This document shows positions 26,328 to 35,530 of a stretch of 64,000 nucleotides of DNA, in pieces; the first letter of the stretch is position 1; each line of letters opens with the position of its first letter. The position numbers were made by a program, and so were the translations under genes. This DNA is from Shewanella atlantica (lineage in GTDB: Bacteria; Pseudomonadota; Gammaproteobacteria; Enterobacterales; Shewanellaceae). The notes beneath the pieces were generated by a model. It was not told the origin of the DNA and made no database searches. It worked only from the letters and a program-made list of their open reading frames with translations. The stretch is taken from positions 39,933-103,932 of the forward strand of contig NZ_RXNV01000013.1 of NCBI RefSeq assembly GCF_003966265.1, written 5' to 3'.

Positions 26328-28813
26328 AAATGTCCAGACGTGAGTTTATCAAAGCAAATGCAGCAGCTTCAGCTGCAGCGCTTGCTGGTGTGACTCTTCC
26401 CGCCACAGCAACGAACTTAATCGCATCAAGCCAAGAGTCAAAAATTCATTGGGATAAAGCACCTTGCCGTTTTTGTGGTACTGGTTGCTCCGTACTTGTT
26501 GGTACTCAGGAAGGTAAAGTTGTTGCCACCCAAGGTGACCCAGAAGCTCCTGTAAATAAAGGCCTTAATTGTATTAAAGGTTACTTTCTTTCAAAAATTA
26601 TGTATGGCTCAGACAGGTTAACTCAGCCGCTGTTACGTCAAACTAATGGTAAGTTTGATAAGAACGGTGATTTTGCTCCAGTAAGCTGGGATCAAGCTTT
26701 CGATATCATGGCTGAGAAGTGGAAAACGGCTTTAAAAGAGAAAGGGCCTACCAGTGTGGGTATGTTTGGCTCTGGTCAGTGGACGGTAATGGAAGGCTAT
26801 GCTGCATCTAAGATGATGAAAGCAGGTTTCCGCTCTAACAACATCGACCCTAACGCGCGTCACTGTATGGCCTCTGCTGTTGGCGGCTTTATGCGTAGCT
26901 TTGGTATCGATGAACCTATGGGCTGTTATGATGACTTCGAAGAAGCCGATGCCTTCGTATTATGGGGCTCTAATATGGCAGAGATGCATCCTATTTTATG
27001 GAGTCGCATCACCGACCGTCGCTTAAGTCACCCTCATGTTAAAGTGAACGTCTTATCAACCTATTACCATCGTTCATTTGAGCTTGCTGATAAAGGTTTT
27101 ATCTTTAAGCCACAGTCAGACTTAGCTATTGCCAACTTTATTGCTAACTACATTATTGAAAACGACGCAGTAAATTGGGACTTTGTTAATAAGCACACTC
27201 ATTTCAAGCAAGCCACTACAGATATTGGTTACGGTTTAAGAGACGAGCACCCGCTACAGAAAAAGGCTGCTAACCCTAACGTTGGTAAAGTTCAAGCTAT
27301 CGACTTTGAGCAGTACAAAAAATCCGTTGCGCCATATACAGCCGCAAAGACTGCCGAGATGACAGGGCTTAGCGAAGATCAGCTTGTGACTCTGGCTAAG
27401 CAGTTTGCCGATCCTAAGATTAAGGTGATGTCACTTTGGACCATGGGTATGAACCAACACACTCGTGGTGTATGGATGAACTCACTGGTTTATAACATCC
27501 ACCTACTTGTTGGAAAAATATCACAGCCAGGTAATGGACCATTCTCACTGACGGGTCAGCCATCGGCTTGTGGTACAGCACGTGAAGTGGGAACTTTCTC
27601 ACACCGTTTACCTGCAGATATGGTTGTTGCTAACCCTAAGCACCGTAAACTTGCTGAGAAATTATGGAAGATCCCTGAAGGTACGATTCCACCAAAGCCT
27701 GGCTTCCATGCCGTTTTACAAGACCGTAAGCTTAATGATGGTGCGCTTAATGCCTATTGGACTATGTGTAACAACAACATGCAGGCCGGTCCAAACATCA
27801 ATGAGGAGCGCTTACCGGGTTACCGTAATCCAGATAACTTTATCGTCTGCTCAGACCCTTACCCAACAGCAACTGCACAAGCCGCTGATTTGATTCTTCC
27901 AACAGCGATGTGGGTAGAGAAAGAGGGCGCTTATGGTAATGCTGAACGTCGTACACAGGTTTGGTACCAGCAAGTTGCGGCTCCAGGTGAAGCTAAATCG
28001 GATCTGTGGCAGATAATGGAATTTGCGAAGCGCTTCAAAATTGAAGAAGTGTGGAGTGAAGAGCTTATCGCTAAGATGCCAGAAGTACGTGGCAAAAACA
28101 TGTGCGAAGTGCTGTTTGAAAACGGCCAAGTGAACAAGTTCCCATTATCAGAGGCTCAAGCGCTGAATGATGATGCGAAAGATCAAGGTTACTACGTACA
28201 GAAAGGTATGTTCGAAGAGTATGCAAGCTTTGGTCGCGATCATGGTCATGATCTAGCCCCATACGATCGCTACCATCAAGAGCGAGGTTTACGCTGGCCT
28301 GTAGTCGATGGTAAAGAGACTAAGTGGCGCTTTAAAGAGGGTTCAGATCCTTATGTAGGTAAAGGCAAAGGTTTTGAGTTCTATGGTAAGCCAGATGGTA
28401 GAGCATGGATCATCTCAGCTCCATATGAGGCACCACCAGAGTCTCCAGATGATGAGTTCAACCTGTGGTTATGTACTGGCCGTGTATTAGAGCATTGGCA
28501 TACAGGTACCATGACACGCCGTGTCCCCGAGCTTTACAAGGCCGTGCCTGATGCACTTTGTTTCATGCATCCGGATGATGCTAAATCACATGGTGTACGC
28601 CGTGGTGATGAAGTGTTAATGAGCAACAAACGTGGTGAGGTCCGTGTGCGTGTTGAGACAAGAGGTCGTAACCGTCCACCAAAAGGCTTAGTGTTTGTTC
28701 CATTTTTCGATGCTCGTATTCTAGTCAACAAGCTGATTTTAGATGCAACTGACCCTCTGTCAAAACAGACAGATTTTAAAAAGTGTCCAATAAAAATTAC
28801 TAAAGTGGGATAA
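26324..28813 (+). CDS. napA: Periplasmic nitrate reductase catalytic subunit NapA
   Basis: This 829-residue Mo-bisMGD enzyme reduces nitrate to nitrite in the periplasm. It has a Tat signal (MSRREFIKAN, cleavage near PATA), a [4Fe-4S] site with Cys48, Cys51, Cys55 and Cys83 (CRFCGTGC, LNCIKGYF), and the molybdenum ligand Cys181 in RHCMASAVGG. The remaining domains match full-length NapA with no breaks. It is the third gene of napEDABC. Confidence 0.98.
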   Translation: MKMSRREFIKANAAASAAALAGVTLPATATNLIASSQESKIHWDKAPCRFCGTGCSVLVGTQEGKVVATQGDPEAPVNKGLNCIKGYFLSKIMYGSDRLTQPLLRQTNGKFDKNGDFAPVSWDQAFDIMAEKWKTALKEKGPTSVGMFGSGQWTVMEGYAASKMMKAGFRSNNIDPNARHCMASAVGGFMRSFGIDEPMGCYDDFEEADAFVLWGSNMAEMHPILWSRITDRRLSHPHVKVNVLSTYYHRSFELADKGFIFKPQSDLAIANFIANYIIENDAVNWDFVNKHTHFKQATTDIGYGLRDEHPLQKKAANPNVGKVQAIDFEQYKKSVAPYTAAKTAEMTGLSEDQLVTLAKQFADPKIKVMSLWTMGMNQHTRGVWMNSLVYNIHLLVGKISQPGNGPFSLTGQPSACGTAREVGTFSHRLPADMVVANPKHRKLAEKLWKIPEGTIPPKPGFHAVLQDRKLNDGALNAYWTMCNNNMQAGPNINEERLPGYRNPDNFIVCSDPYPTATAQAADLILPTAMWVEKEGAYGNAERRTQVWYQQVAAPGEAKSDLWQIMEFAKRFKIEEVWSEELIAKMPEVRGKNMCEVLFENGQVNKFPLSEAQALNDDAKDQGYYVQKGMFEEYASFGRDHGHDLAPYDRYHQERGLRWPVVDGKETKWRFKEGSDPYVGKGKGFEFYGKPDGRAWIISAPYEAPPESPDDEFNLWLCTGRVLEHWHTGTMTRRVPELYKAVPDALCFMHPDDAKSHGVRRGDEVLMSNKRGEVRVRVETRGRNRPPKGLVFVPFFDARILVNKLILDATDPLSKQTDFKKCPIKITKVG

Positions 28814-28825
28814 GGCGGGTTTAAC

Positions 28826-29281
28826 ATGAACAAGTTACTTTTATTAACAATCAGTTTGAACTTAGTCCTGATAAGTGCTTTTGCTATCAGTGAGGAACGT
28901 GGCATCGGTGGTGTTGAGTCTTTGCGCGGGAGTGCTGAGTTAGAAACAACAAGAGCCGCCGATCCTTTGAAGAGAGTACCCCGTGACCAGGTGGATATTG
29001 AAAGCAGTTATGTCTTTCAGCCACCACTGATCCCTCATCACATCAGAAGCTATGAAGTCTCTCTTAATGCAAATAAGTGCTTATCATGCCATGGCTGGAA
29101 AAATGCCAAGCAGATGGGAGCCACGAAAATCAGTGTGACTCACTTTACTAATCGAAACGATGAAGTGTTGGCTGATGTTTCTCCCAGAAGATACTTTTGC
29201 TTGCAGTGCCACGTGACACAATCAGATGCGAAACCGTTAGTGGGTAATACCTTCGAACGTGTTCAGTCACTGCAAAAATAA
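28826..29281 (+). CDS. napB: Dihaem cytochrome c subunit NapB
   Basis: This 151-residue periplasmic electron-transfer subunit of nitrate reductase has a signal peptide of about 20 residues, then two CxxCH haem sites: CLSCH at 85-89 and CLQCH at 125-129. The conserved PPLIPHHIRSYEV segment precedes the first haem, its His residues being distal ligands. It follows napA by 12 bp. Confidence 0.97.
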   Translation: MNKLLLLTISLNLVLISAFAISEERGIGGVESLRGSAELETTRAADPLKRVPRDQVDIESSYVFQPPLIPHHIRSYEVSLNANKCLSCHGWKNAKQMGATKISVTHFTNRNDEVLADVSPRRYFCLQCHVTQSDAKPLVGNTFERVQSLQK

Positions 29282-29298
29282 AATAGGCAGGTAATAAT

Positions 29299-29889
29299 AT
29301 GAAATGGATTATTAACGCCTTAAAAGGCTTCTGGGGCATATTGAGGCGGCCCAGTAAAGCCGCTGTAGGTATCGTTCTATTTATGGGCTTTGCAGGTGGA
29401 CTGATATTCTGGGGTGCATTTAACACAGGTATGGAAGCGACAAACACTGAAGAGTTTTGTTCTGGATGTCACGCGCCAATAGTGGCAGAAATTCAAGAAA
29501 CTATTCACTACGCAAACCGCTCTGGTGTTCGTGCTATCTGTTCAGATTGTCACGTACCTCATGCTTGGACGGATAAAATTGTGCGTAAGGTTCAGGCTTC
29601 TAAAGAGCTGTTTGCATATTTTGTTACTCAAACCATTAACACACCAGAGAAGTTCAAAGAGCGACGCGCTCATTTAGCCGAAAGGGAGTGGGCAAGGCTG
29701 AAAAAGAACGACTCTTTAGAGTGTCGTAACTGTCATAACTTTGATTATATGGACTTCTCAGAGCAGAGCCCACGCAGTGTAAGACAGCACTCTACTGCTC
29801 TTGCCAGTGGTGACAATACTTGTGTGGATTGCCATAAAGGTATCGCGCATAAGCTGCCAGATATGCATAAAGTTGACGGTTGGCAATAA
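29299..29889 (+). CDS. napC: Tetrahaem quinol dehydrogenase NapC
   Basis: This 196-residue NapC/NirT-family cytochrome is anchored by one N-terminal transmembrane helix (about 20-42). It takes electrons from quinol and passes them to NapB. Four haem motifs are visible: CSGCH (54), CSDCH (81), CRNCH (142) and CVDCH (175). AGGTAATAAT precedes the ATG. No napGH genes are present, so this is the napEDABC (alpha-type) arrangement. Confidence 0.97.
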   Translation: MKWIINALKGFWGILRRPSKAAVGIVLFMGFAGGLIFWGAFNTGMEATNTEEFCSGCHAPIVAEIQETIHYANRSGVRAICSDCHVPHAWTDKIVRKVQASKELFAYFVTQTINTPEKFKERRAHLAEREWARLKKNDSLECRNCHNFDYMDFSEQSPRSVRQHSTALASGDNTCVDCHKGIAHKLPDMHKVDGWQ

Positions 29890-29898
29890 GGAGCCTAC

Positions 29899-30027
29899 AT
29901 GAGTACATTAGAGAGTGTTATTTGGCATGTTCTTGGCTACAGCGCCATGCCTGTCATTATATTAGCGGGATTTGCAGTGGTTGCTGCAGCCTCTATTTGG
30001 ATTCTTTCCAAAACAGCAGATAAGTAA
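29899..30027 (+). CDS. Short nap-associated membrane protein (TIGR02808-like)
   Basis: This 42-residue ORF starts 9 bp after napC with AAGGAG at 6 nt spacing, so it is surely translated as part of nap. Almost the whole product is one transmembrane helix (MPVIILAGFAVVAAASIWIL) ending in KTADK. It matches my recollection of the very small TIGR02808 family, found beside nap genes in Vibrio and Photobacterium. The stop codon lies inside the left terminal repeat of the downstream MITE-like element, so the natural C-terminus may have been altered. Function is unknown. Confidence 0.8.
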   Translation: MSTLESVIWHVLGYSAMPVIILAGFAVVAAASIWILSKTADK

Positions 30028-30293
30028 TACCAAGCAGTATAAGAAAGGGATCTACTCAGCGTGTTTTTTGGCAACTAATTCAAGGCGAATGGATGATGGA
30101 ATGGTTGTTCCCTTGTGAGGCCATTCAACGCAGAAGTTGGCAGCCAAAAACACGCCTAACAGGCGAGTTTTAGCGCATCGGGTGCTGTGTTAACGAGCTT
30201 GAGCGTAGAACAACTATGCGCTTCACTCGTTGCCTTGCCTCTGAAGCGCTAAATTCTCGCTGAGCGATCACATCTTTATACTGATTGGTATAA
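30025..30293. mobile_element. MITE-like repeat with imperfect terminal inverted repeats
   Basis: The left end begins TAATACCAAGCAGTATAA and the reverse complement of the right end reads TTATACCAATCAGTATAA: 16 of 18 positions match. The similarity extends to about 36 nt (both reach CTCAGCG). Inside are subterminal inverted repeats, for example GTGTTTTTTGGC near 30060 against GCCAAAAACAC near 30150, and CGAGTTTTAGCGC against GCGCTAAATTCTCG. There is no coding potential. This is the structure of a non-autonomous, cruciform-forming intergenic element; no transposase is present here. Confidence 0.7.
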
Positions 30294-30297
30294 GCAC

Positions 30298-30315
30298 TTA
30301 TACCGATTGGTATAA
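30298..30315. repeat. Palindrome echoing the MITE end
   Basis: TTATACCGATTGGTATAA is a near-perfect palindrome 5 bp beyond the element, repeating its terminal TTATACC-ATTGGTATAA motif. It may be a solo end or a target-site relic. Confidence 0.6.
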
Positions 30316-30337
30316 AAATATAAGATGCAATAAACCT

Positions 30338-30373
30338 AAAAGCCTGACTTTAATCTTAAAGTCAGGCTTTTTT
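30338..30373. terminator. Rho-independent terminator after nap
   Basis: AAAAGCCTGACTTTAA pairs with TTAAAGTCAGGCTTTT and is followed by more T. It can serve nap on the plus strand and the converging LysR gene on the minus strand. Confidence 0.88.
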
Positions 30374-30433
30374 ATTCGCTGCGCTTCACTGAACTAACTC
30401 TTAGGTCATAATGCGCGCCTAGCGCCTAGAGCA

Positions 30434-31357
30434 CTAGACTTGCTGTACCGATTCAATGATCATCTCTCTAAGCCAGCGATGGCTTGGGTCGAAATCAAAA
30501 TGTTTGTGCCAAAGTAGCACATAAGCACCGGGCACCAGTTCCAGGGGGATATCTAAGGTCGTCAGCGAAAATTGATGGCTCATCTGGGCGGCGTATTTGG
30601 CCGGGCAACAAAGCAGCAGCTCACTATTTTCACACAAGTGCATGGCGCTGTGAAAATCAGTTAAATTTACTGCAATATCCCGCTTTTGATGTTCCAGATT
30701 AAGAACATCATCTAGTAACCAATGCTCAAAACCACCAAAAGTAACCTGAAGGTGACGGTATTTTAGAAAGGTCTCTAAATTCCAGGGCTCATTAAGCAAG
30801 GGATGCTTACTACTGACCAGACAGACCGGGTGATCACGCAGCAGCTCCACATAGTTAAGATCGCCGGGAATATTATTCATGTGCAACAATGAACGTTTAT
30901 CCCACTCCCGGCAGGCGATCCCCAGATCTATTTCGCAGCGAAGTAGCTTATCCATACTCTCTGTGTGCCAGGTTTGGCTATCCAGTTTGATACCGGGCGC
31001 TTGCTGCAATAGCTCTGGCATAAAATGTGGGTAGGTTAACGAGTAAGCCGTCTCAACAATATTGAGTCTGAATTTTCTCTGGCTTAACTCAGGCTCAAAT
31101 TCATCTGGTCGGGTTAATTGGGCGACCTGATTGAGTACTTGTCGCAGATCCGGGGCCAGCAGCATTGCCTTAGGGGTGGGCCTCAATCCATAAGCCGTTC
31201 TTTCAAAGAGCGGGTCATCGAAAGTGAGTCTCAACCTGGCGAGCTGTTTACTTACCGCCGATTGACTCAAATGAAGCCTGGCTGCCGCTGCGGTGACACT
31301 TTGCTCTTCCAGTAAAACTTCAAGGACGCTTAGCAGGTTAAAGTCGAAATTTTTCAA
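30434..31357 (-). CDS. LysR-family transcriptional regulator
   Basis: This 307-residue protein has an N-terminal winged helix-turn-helix (about 4-62: FNLLSVLEVLLEEQSVTAAAA, LSQSAVSKQLARLR) and a periplasmic-binding-like effector domain (about 90-300). It is divergent from the GlpV-like binding protein gene at 31684, with 326 bp between them, so it probably controls that gene pair. The effector is unknown. Confidence 0.92.
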   Translation of the reverse strand: MKNFDFNLLSVLEVLLEEQSVTAAAARLHLSQSAVSKQLARLRLTFDDPLFERTAYGLRPTPKAMLLAPDLRQVLNQVAQLTRPDEFEPELSQRKFRLNIVETAYSLTYPHFMPELLQQAPGIKLDSQTWHTESMDKLLRCEIDLGIACREWDKRSLLHMNNIPGDLNYVELLRDHPVCLVSSKHPLLNEPWNLETFLKYRHLQVTFGGFEHWLLDDVLNLEHQKRDIAVNLTDFHSAMHLCENSELLLCCPAKYAAQMSHQFSLTTLDIPLELVPGAYVLLWHKHFDFDPSHRWLREMIIESVQQV

Positions 31358-31683
31358 TCTGTTACCGTTTTATAAACTTAAGTTGAACGTTCAGGTCTGT
31401 TGACCTTTCATTATTTGAAACTTGTTGCCTCAGGGAAGGCCGATAGAGGCGTGGAATCTATCGTCTGGTTATTCCAGCTATGCCTACACTTTCTCATCAT
31501 AGAGGGTTTCTGAATAAGGGGAAAGCCGTTAAATATAGTGTCGATTGGGATTGCTTCGTATAAAGACAGGAATACCACTATTTATTTCACATGTAACTCT
31601 TCTGCTTTAATTGACAGAAATAACACTGTTAATCCATAGTTATAAGGTTTGGTGTTAGTTTTAACTATCATTGGAGTACGCGA
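31358..31683. other. Divergent intergenic region, LysR gene / binding-protein gene
   Basis: This 326-bp gene-free stretch presumably carries the LysR binding sites and both promoters. I see no clear long palindrome, CRP or FNR box. A GGAG just before the GTG at 31684 is the ribosome-binding site of the downstream gene. Confidence 0.5.
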
Positions 31684-33405
31684 GTGTCCGATATCCGACA
31701 GAATAAGCTATTCACTCTCCTGTTGCTGTGCATTGTATGGTTAAGCTTTGATGCGCATGCTTTGTTCGATCCTAAGATGAAAGCCGCAGAGTATTGGGTC
31801 ACCAATGAGTTTCAACCCTCTACCTTGACTCAAGTCGAGCAGATGCAGGAGATGAGTTGGTTTGTTGAGGCCAGTAAGCCCTATTTCGGCTTGCAGATCC
31901 GGGTGGTGTCGGAGCGAATCGCCACCCACGGCTATGAAGCCAGCGTACTGGCAAAAGCATTCTTTGAAATAACCGGCATTCATGTCGTCCATGAATTAAC
32001 CGGTGAAGATGATGTCATCAACAAACTTTCCGCGCAGATCTTTACCCAACAGAATCTCTACGATGCCTACATCAATGACAGCGACCTGATTGGTACCCAC
32101 TTCAGGTCCAATGCCGTGCTTCCTCTGTCTGATTTTATGAAGCAGGAGGGGGAGGCTGTCACTCTCCCCACATTAGATCTGCAAGACTTTATCGGCCTAA
32201 AGTTTACCACCGGGCCGGATGGCAAGTTATATCAACTGCCGGATCAGCAGTTTGCGAACCTCTATTGGTACAGGCATGACTGGTTTAACCGGGAAGATTT
32301 TAAGCAACGCTTTAGATTGCGATATGGCTATGAACTTGGGGTGCCCCAGAACTGGCAAGCATACGAAGATATCGCCGAGTTTTTCAGTGACGACGTTAAA
32401 GAGATAGATGGGTCACGAGTCTATGGGCATATGGATTACGCCAAAACCGATCCATCACTTGGCTGGCGAATGTCAGATGCCTGGCTATCTATGGCGGGAG
32501 TGGGAGATAAGGGGCTACCTAACGGACTACCGGTGGATGAGTGGGGGATCAGAGTCGAGCAGTGTCGTCCGGTAGGGGCGAGCGTGGAACGAGGTGGCGC
32601 CTTAAACGGCCCGGCTTCTGTGTATGCGGTCGACAAGTTTATCTATTGGTTGAATCGTTTTGCGCCAGAGGAGTCTATCGAGCTTAACTTCACTCAGGCA
32701 GGAGAGTGGCCGGGTAAGGGTCTTATCGCTCAACAGATATTTTGGTATACCGCATTTGTCGCCGATCTCACTAAGCCAGATTTGCCGGTGATGAATAGCG
32801 ATGGCACGCCTAAGTGGCGTGTCGCACCATCGCCTGTGGGAAAATATTGGCAAGATGGGATGAAGTCGGGTTATCAGGATACCGGCGCATGGACCCTGTT
32901 AAAAAATACCCCGTTAGAAAGGCAGCAAGCCGCCTGGCTCTATGCCCAATTTGTCGTGTCTAAAACCGTGTCACTTAAAAAAACCTTAGTGGGGTTAACG
33001 CCTATTCGCCTGTCAGATATTGAATCGGATGTGATGACACAAAGAGCGCCTTATCTGGGGGGCTTGGTCGAGTTCTACCGGAGTCGAGGCAGAGATGTGT
33101 GGACGCCTACCGGAACCAATGTGCCCGACTATCCTGGCCTGGCAAATTACTGGTGGCACTATATTTCACAGATCATCGAGGGCAAGGTGACGGTACAGAA
33201 AGGGATGGATAACTTTGCCGTCGCGGTAGACAAACGATTGAAGCTTATCGGCGCAAGGGCGGATATGAAGTGCGCTCCAAAATTAAACCCTGTTTCAAAG
33301 AGGGAGGTCTGGCTGAATGCTCCAGGTGCGCCTAAACGTGAAATATCCGCTTCTCAAGTGGGAAAGACACTTTCCTACGAGGAGGCTATCAATGTGTGGA
33401 AATAG
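31684..33405 (+). CDS. GlpV-like extracellular solute-binding protein
   Basis: This 573-residue protein has a signal peptide (LFTLLLLCIVWLSFDAHA) and is very like the large family-1 binding proteins exemplified by rhizobial GlpV of the GlpSTPQV glycerol transporter; shared blocks include YDAYINDSDLIGTH, KLYQLPDQQFANLYW, EDIAEFFSDDVKEIDG, MDYAKTDPSLGWRMSDAWLS and QQIFWYTAFVADL. The gene begins with GTG, with GGAG 7 nt upstream. No ABC permease or ATPase gene is nearby, so the transporter is absent, encoded elsewhere, or the protein acts as a sensor. The ligand is presumably a polyol or sugar, by family only. Confidence 0.88.
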   Translation: MSDIRQNKLFTLLLLCIVWLSFDAHALFDPKMKAAEYWVTNEFQPSTLTQVEQMQEMSWFVEASKPYFGLQIRVVSERIATHGYEASVLAKAFFEITGIHVVHELTGEDDVINKLSAQIFTQQNLYDAYINDSDLIGTHFRSNAVLPLSDFMKQEGEAVTLPTLDLQDFIGLKFTTGPDGKLYQLPDQQFANLYWYRHDWFNREDFKQRFRLRYGYELGVPQNWQAYEDIAEFFSDDVKEIDGSRVYGHMDYAKTDPSLGWRMSDAWLSMAGVGDKGLPNGLPVDEWGIRVEQCRPVGASVERGGALNGPASVYAVDKFIYWLNRFAPEESIELNFTQAGEWPGKGLIAQQIFWYTAFVADLTKPDLPVMNSDGTPKWRVAPSPVGKYWQDGMKSGYQDTGAWTLLKNTPLERQQAAWLYAQFVVSKTVSLKKTLVGLTPIRLSDIESDVMTQRAPYLGGLVEFYRSRGRDVWTPTGTNVPDYPGLANYWWHYISQIIEGKVTVQKGMDNFAVAVDKRLKLIGARADMKCAPKLNPVSKREVWLNAPGAPKREISASQVGKTLSYEEAINVWK

Positions 33406-34189
33406 CCGGAACTGGGCCATTAAAGGGGTAAGGTCGGCGATAGCCAATTCTTGCAGCAAATTATGTTCAGCGCTGCTCCTTGGGGGCGGGATCCTTTGTG
33501 CGATACTGACAAGCACAAGTTTGCAGGCCGAAACAATTGAGGTGTTAACTTACGAAGAGTCTCCCTTTGCGGTGAAAGTAGGTAAGACTCATCACGGCCT
33601 ACTAGTAGACATGCTCAAAGAGATGTTTTCACGAACCTCACTCGACTACAACCTCAGATTTATTCCCCTGAAAAGGGCGATCATCACCACGGAACGAACG
33701 CCCGGGTATTGTGTGTTACCGGTCGCAAGAAGTCAGGAACGTGAGGCTCACTTTCGGTGGATAAGCCCTGTATTGGTGTCAAGGTACGGGCTTTTCAGCC
33801 GCAGCAATCAAACTATCCCTCTGACAAGTTTAAGTGATGCAAAATCCTATAAAATTGGCAGCTTTCTGGGAAGTGGCATAGGTGAGTACTTAATTGACTT
33901 AGGATATGATGTGGAACTGGCATCGGTGAGCGCACAAAATTTGCGTAAGCTTAAACGAGCTAGGATAGATCTTTGGGCTGCAGAGCTTGTCAGCGCCCAA
34001 GAGCAGATGCAAAAGCAGGCGATAAATTTTGGCGTCCCCGAGCTGATTTTTTATACTTCTCTTCGCGCCATGGCATGTAATAAAGAGATACCGCGTGATC
34101 AAACATTAGCGTTAGAAAATGCCCTTAAGTCTATGTATAGGGATGGCTATATGAGTCGACTCTACCTAGAGTACGGGGTTAAAATTTAA
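33392..34189 (+). CDS. Family 3-type periplasmic binding protein
   Basis: This protein of about 265 residues overlaps the GlpV-like gene by 14 nt, so the two are co-translated. I start it at the ATG at 33392 because GAGGAGG lies 7 nt upstream and a signal peptide follows (LCSALLLGGGILCAILTSTSLQA); a longer frame would add 25 unlikely residues. Family 3 features include VLTYEESPFAVKVGKTHHGLL, PLKRAI and RWISPVLVSRYGLF. It resembles the protein at 20405 in architecture. The pairing of two binding proteins without a permease is odd. Confidence 0.85.
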   Translation: MCGNSRNWAIKGVRSAIANSCSKLCSALLLGGGILCAILTSTSLQAETIEVLTYEESPFAVKVGKTHHGLLVDMLKEMFSRTSLDYNLRFIPLKRAIITTERTPGYCVLPVARSQEREAHFRWISPVLVSRYGLFSRSNQTIPLTSLSDAKSYKIGSFLGSGIGEYLIDLGYDVELASVSAQNLRKLKRARIDLWAAELVSAQEQMQKQAINFGVPELIFYTSLRAMACNKEIPRDQTLALENALKSMYRDGYMSRLYLEYGVKI

Positions 34190-34230
34190 CGCTCTACATT
34201 CTTGGGTGATAAATTTTAGGTCGATATTAG

Positions 34231-34257
34231 AAAAGCCAGACAGAGTCTGGCTTTTTT
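34231..34257. terminator. Rho-independent terminator
   Basis: AAAAGCCAGAC-AGA-GTCTGGCTTTT, an 11-bp stem with a following T run, lies between the converging binding-protein gene and ddl and can serve both. Confidence 0.93.
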
Positions 34258-34275
34258 GTCTTTTAAATCTGTAGG

Positions 34276-35277
34276 CTAGATCAGTTGAGCCTTAATGTTT
34301 CGCACCAGATATTCACTGAAGTTATCGCCGTGATTTTGTAGCATCTTAGGGAACATTGAGATAGGGGTGAGTCCGGGAAAAGTATTAATTTCGTTAAGGA
34401 GAATCTCATTCTCATCGGTCAGGAAGAAATCTATACGAGAAAGATGGCTCAGCTTCATCCCTTTAAAAACCTTAACGGCATATTCGCGGATCTCGGCACT
34501 CAACTCATCACTGATATCGGCTTCGACCTTAGTTTCGGCCTGACTGTCGGCAGCATACTTCTCATCGAAGGTATAAAAGGTATTACCGGCACAGATGATT
34601 TCGCCGGGCTTTGTTGCAACTATCTCGCCGTCCAACTCATAGGCGGCGACTTCCAGCTCCCGAGCGTGAATGGTTTTCTCAACGACCACATAGGGCGAGT
34701 AGGAGAAGGCTTCCTTCAATGAGCTCGCCAGCTCCTCCTTGCTGTCGACACGGTAACAGCCCACTGATGAACCTTGAGATGCGGCCTTGATGAACACTGA
34801 GCCCCAATTATCTAATGCCTGCTCAGTTTGAGTTATGGCATCGTCATTAAATTCGTTAAGAAAAATATAGGGGGTGTTAGGAATACCAAGCGCGCTGAAC
34901 CACATCTTGGCGGTGACCTTATTGAAACAGTTTCTACTGGCTTCAGAGTCACAGCCGAAATAGGGCAGGTTGATCAATTCAAAATAGGATTGAATATCGC
35001 CTGTTTCTCCGGGGTAGCCATGAATGCAAGGGATCACATAATCGACAGGCCAGGGGACCTTGGATTGATCTTCGAATCTTATCTGTTTGCGGTTGGTCAG
35101 TTCGCAATTATCACCCTCTTTGGTGTGATAATGCCCATCGGCATCCAACTCGACCCGTAAAACATTAAAGTCATCGATGTCAGCGAGTGAAGTTTCAAAA
35201 AAGTTTGCCGATAACAGGGAGATCGCATGCTCATCTCCGCCACCGCCACATAACAAAAGTAGATTCGTTTGGCTCAT
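34276..35277 (-). CDS. ddl: D-alanine--D-alanine ligase
   Basis: This 333-residue cytoplasmic ATP-grasp ligase makes D-Ala-D-Ala for peptidoglycan. Recognisable blocks: the N-terminal LLCGGGGDEHAISLLS, the HGYPGETGDIQSYFELINLPYFG substrate loop, FIKAASQGSSVGCYRV, and the metal-binding EINTFPGLTPISMFPKM. It is monocistronic, outside the mur cluster. Whether it is the only ligase cannot be said from this window. Confidence 0.95.
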   Translation of the reverse strand: MSQTNLLLLCGGGGDEHAISLLSANFFETSLADIDDFNVLRVELDADGHYHTKEGDNCELTNRKQIRFEDQSKVPWPVDYVIPCIHGYPGETGDIQSYFELINLPYFGCDSEASRNCFNKVTAKMWFSALGIPNTPYIFLNEFNDDAITQTEQALDNWGSVFIKAASQGSSVGCYRVDSKEELASSLKEAFSYSPYVVVEKTIHARELEVAAYELDGEIVATKPGEIICAGNTFYTFDEKYAADSQAETKVEADISDELSAEIREYAVKVFKGMKLSHLSRIDFFLTDENEILLNEINTFPGLTPISMFPKMLQNHGDNFSEYLVRNIKAQLI

Positions 35278-35470
35278 TGTATCTTCATCTCCGACCTATA
35301 AATATATTTGCAGAGTCACTATGGCGTAACCGATATTTATTGCAACCTCGAAGCACTAACTTCTCATTTAAATGGCGATTTAATATCCCGATCCCCATCT
35401 GTTGGTAGCCTCTGCCTGTGTTGTTTCCTCTTCGGAGGGAGGGCAAGCATCGGCTGGGCATACTCCTAAT

Positions 35471-35520
35471 ATTTACTTAGCGTGCGAAGCAATATATAAT
35501 GCTTCGCACGCTAACTAAAT
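35471..35520. promoter_or_regulatory. MarR/SlyA-type operator over the promoter of the efflux operon
   Basis: TTAGCGTGCGAAGCA (35477-35491) and TGCTTCGCACGCTAA (35500-35514) form a perfect 15-bp inverted repeat around an 8-bp AT spacer, extended to 21 bp per arm with one mismatch. A -10 element TATAAT lies at 35495-35500 and a -35-like TTTACT at 35472-35477, spacing 17. A repressor bound here would cover the promoter. The arms end in TTAGC/GCTAA, like the SlyA consensus. Confidence 0.8.
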
Positions 35521-35530
35521 AGAGACGCAT

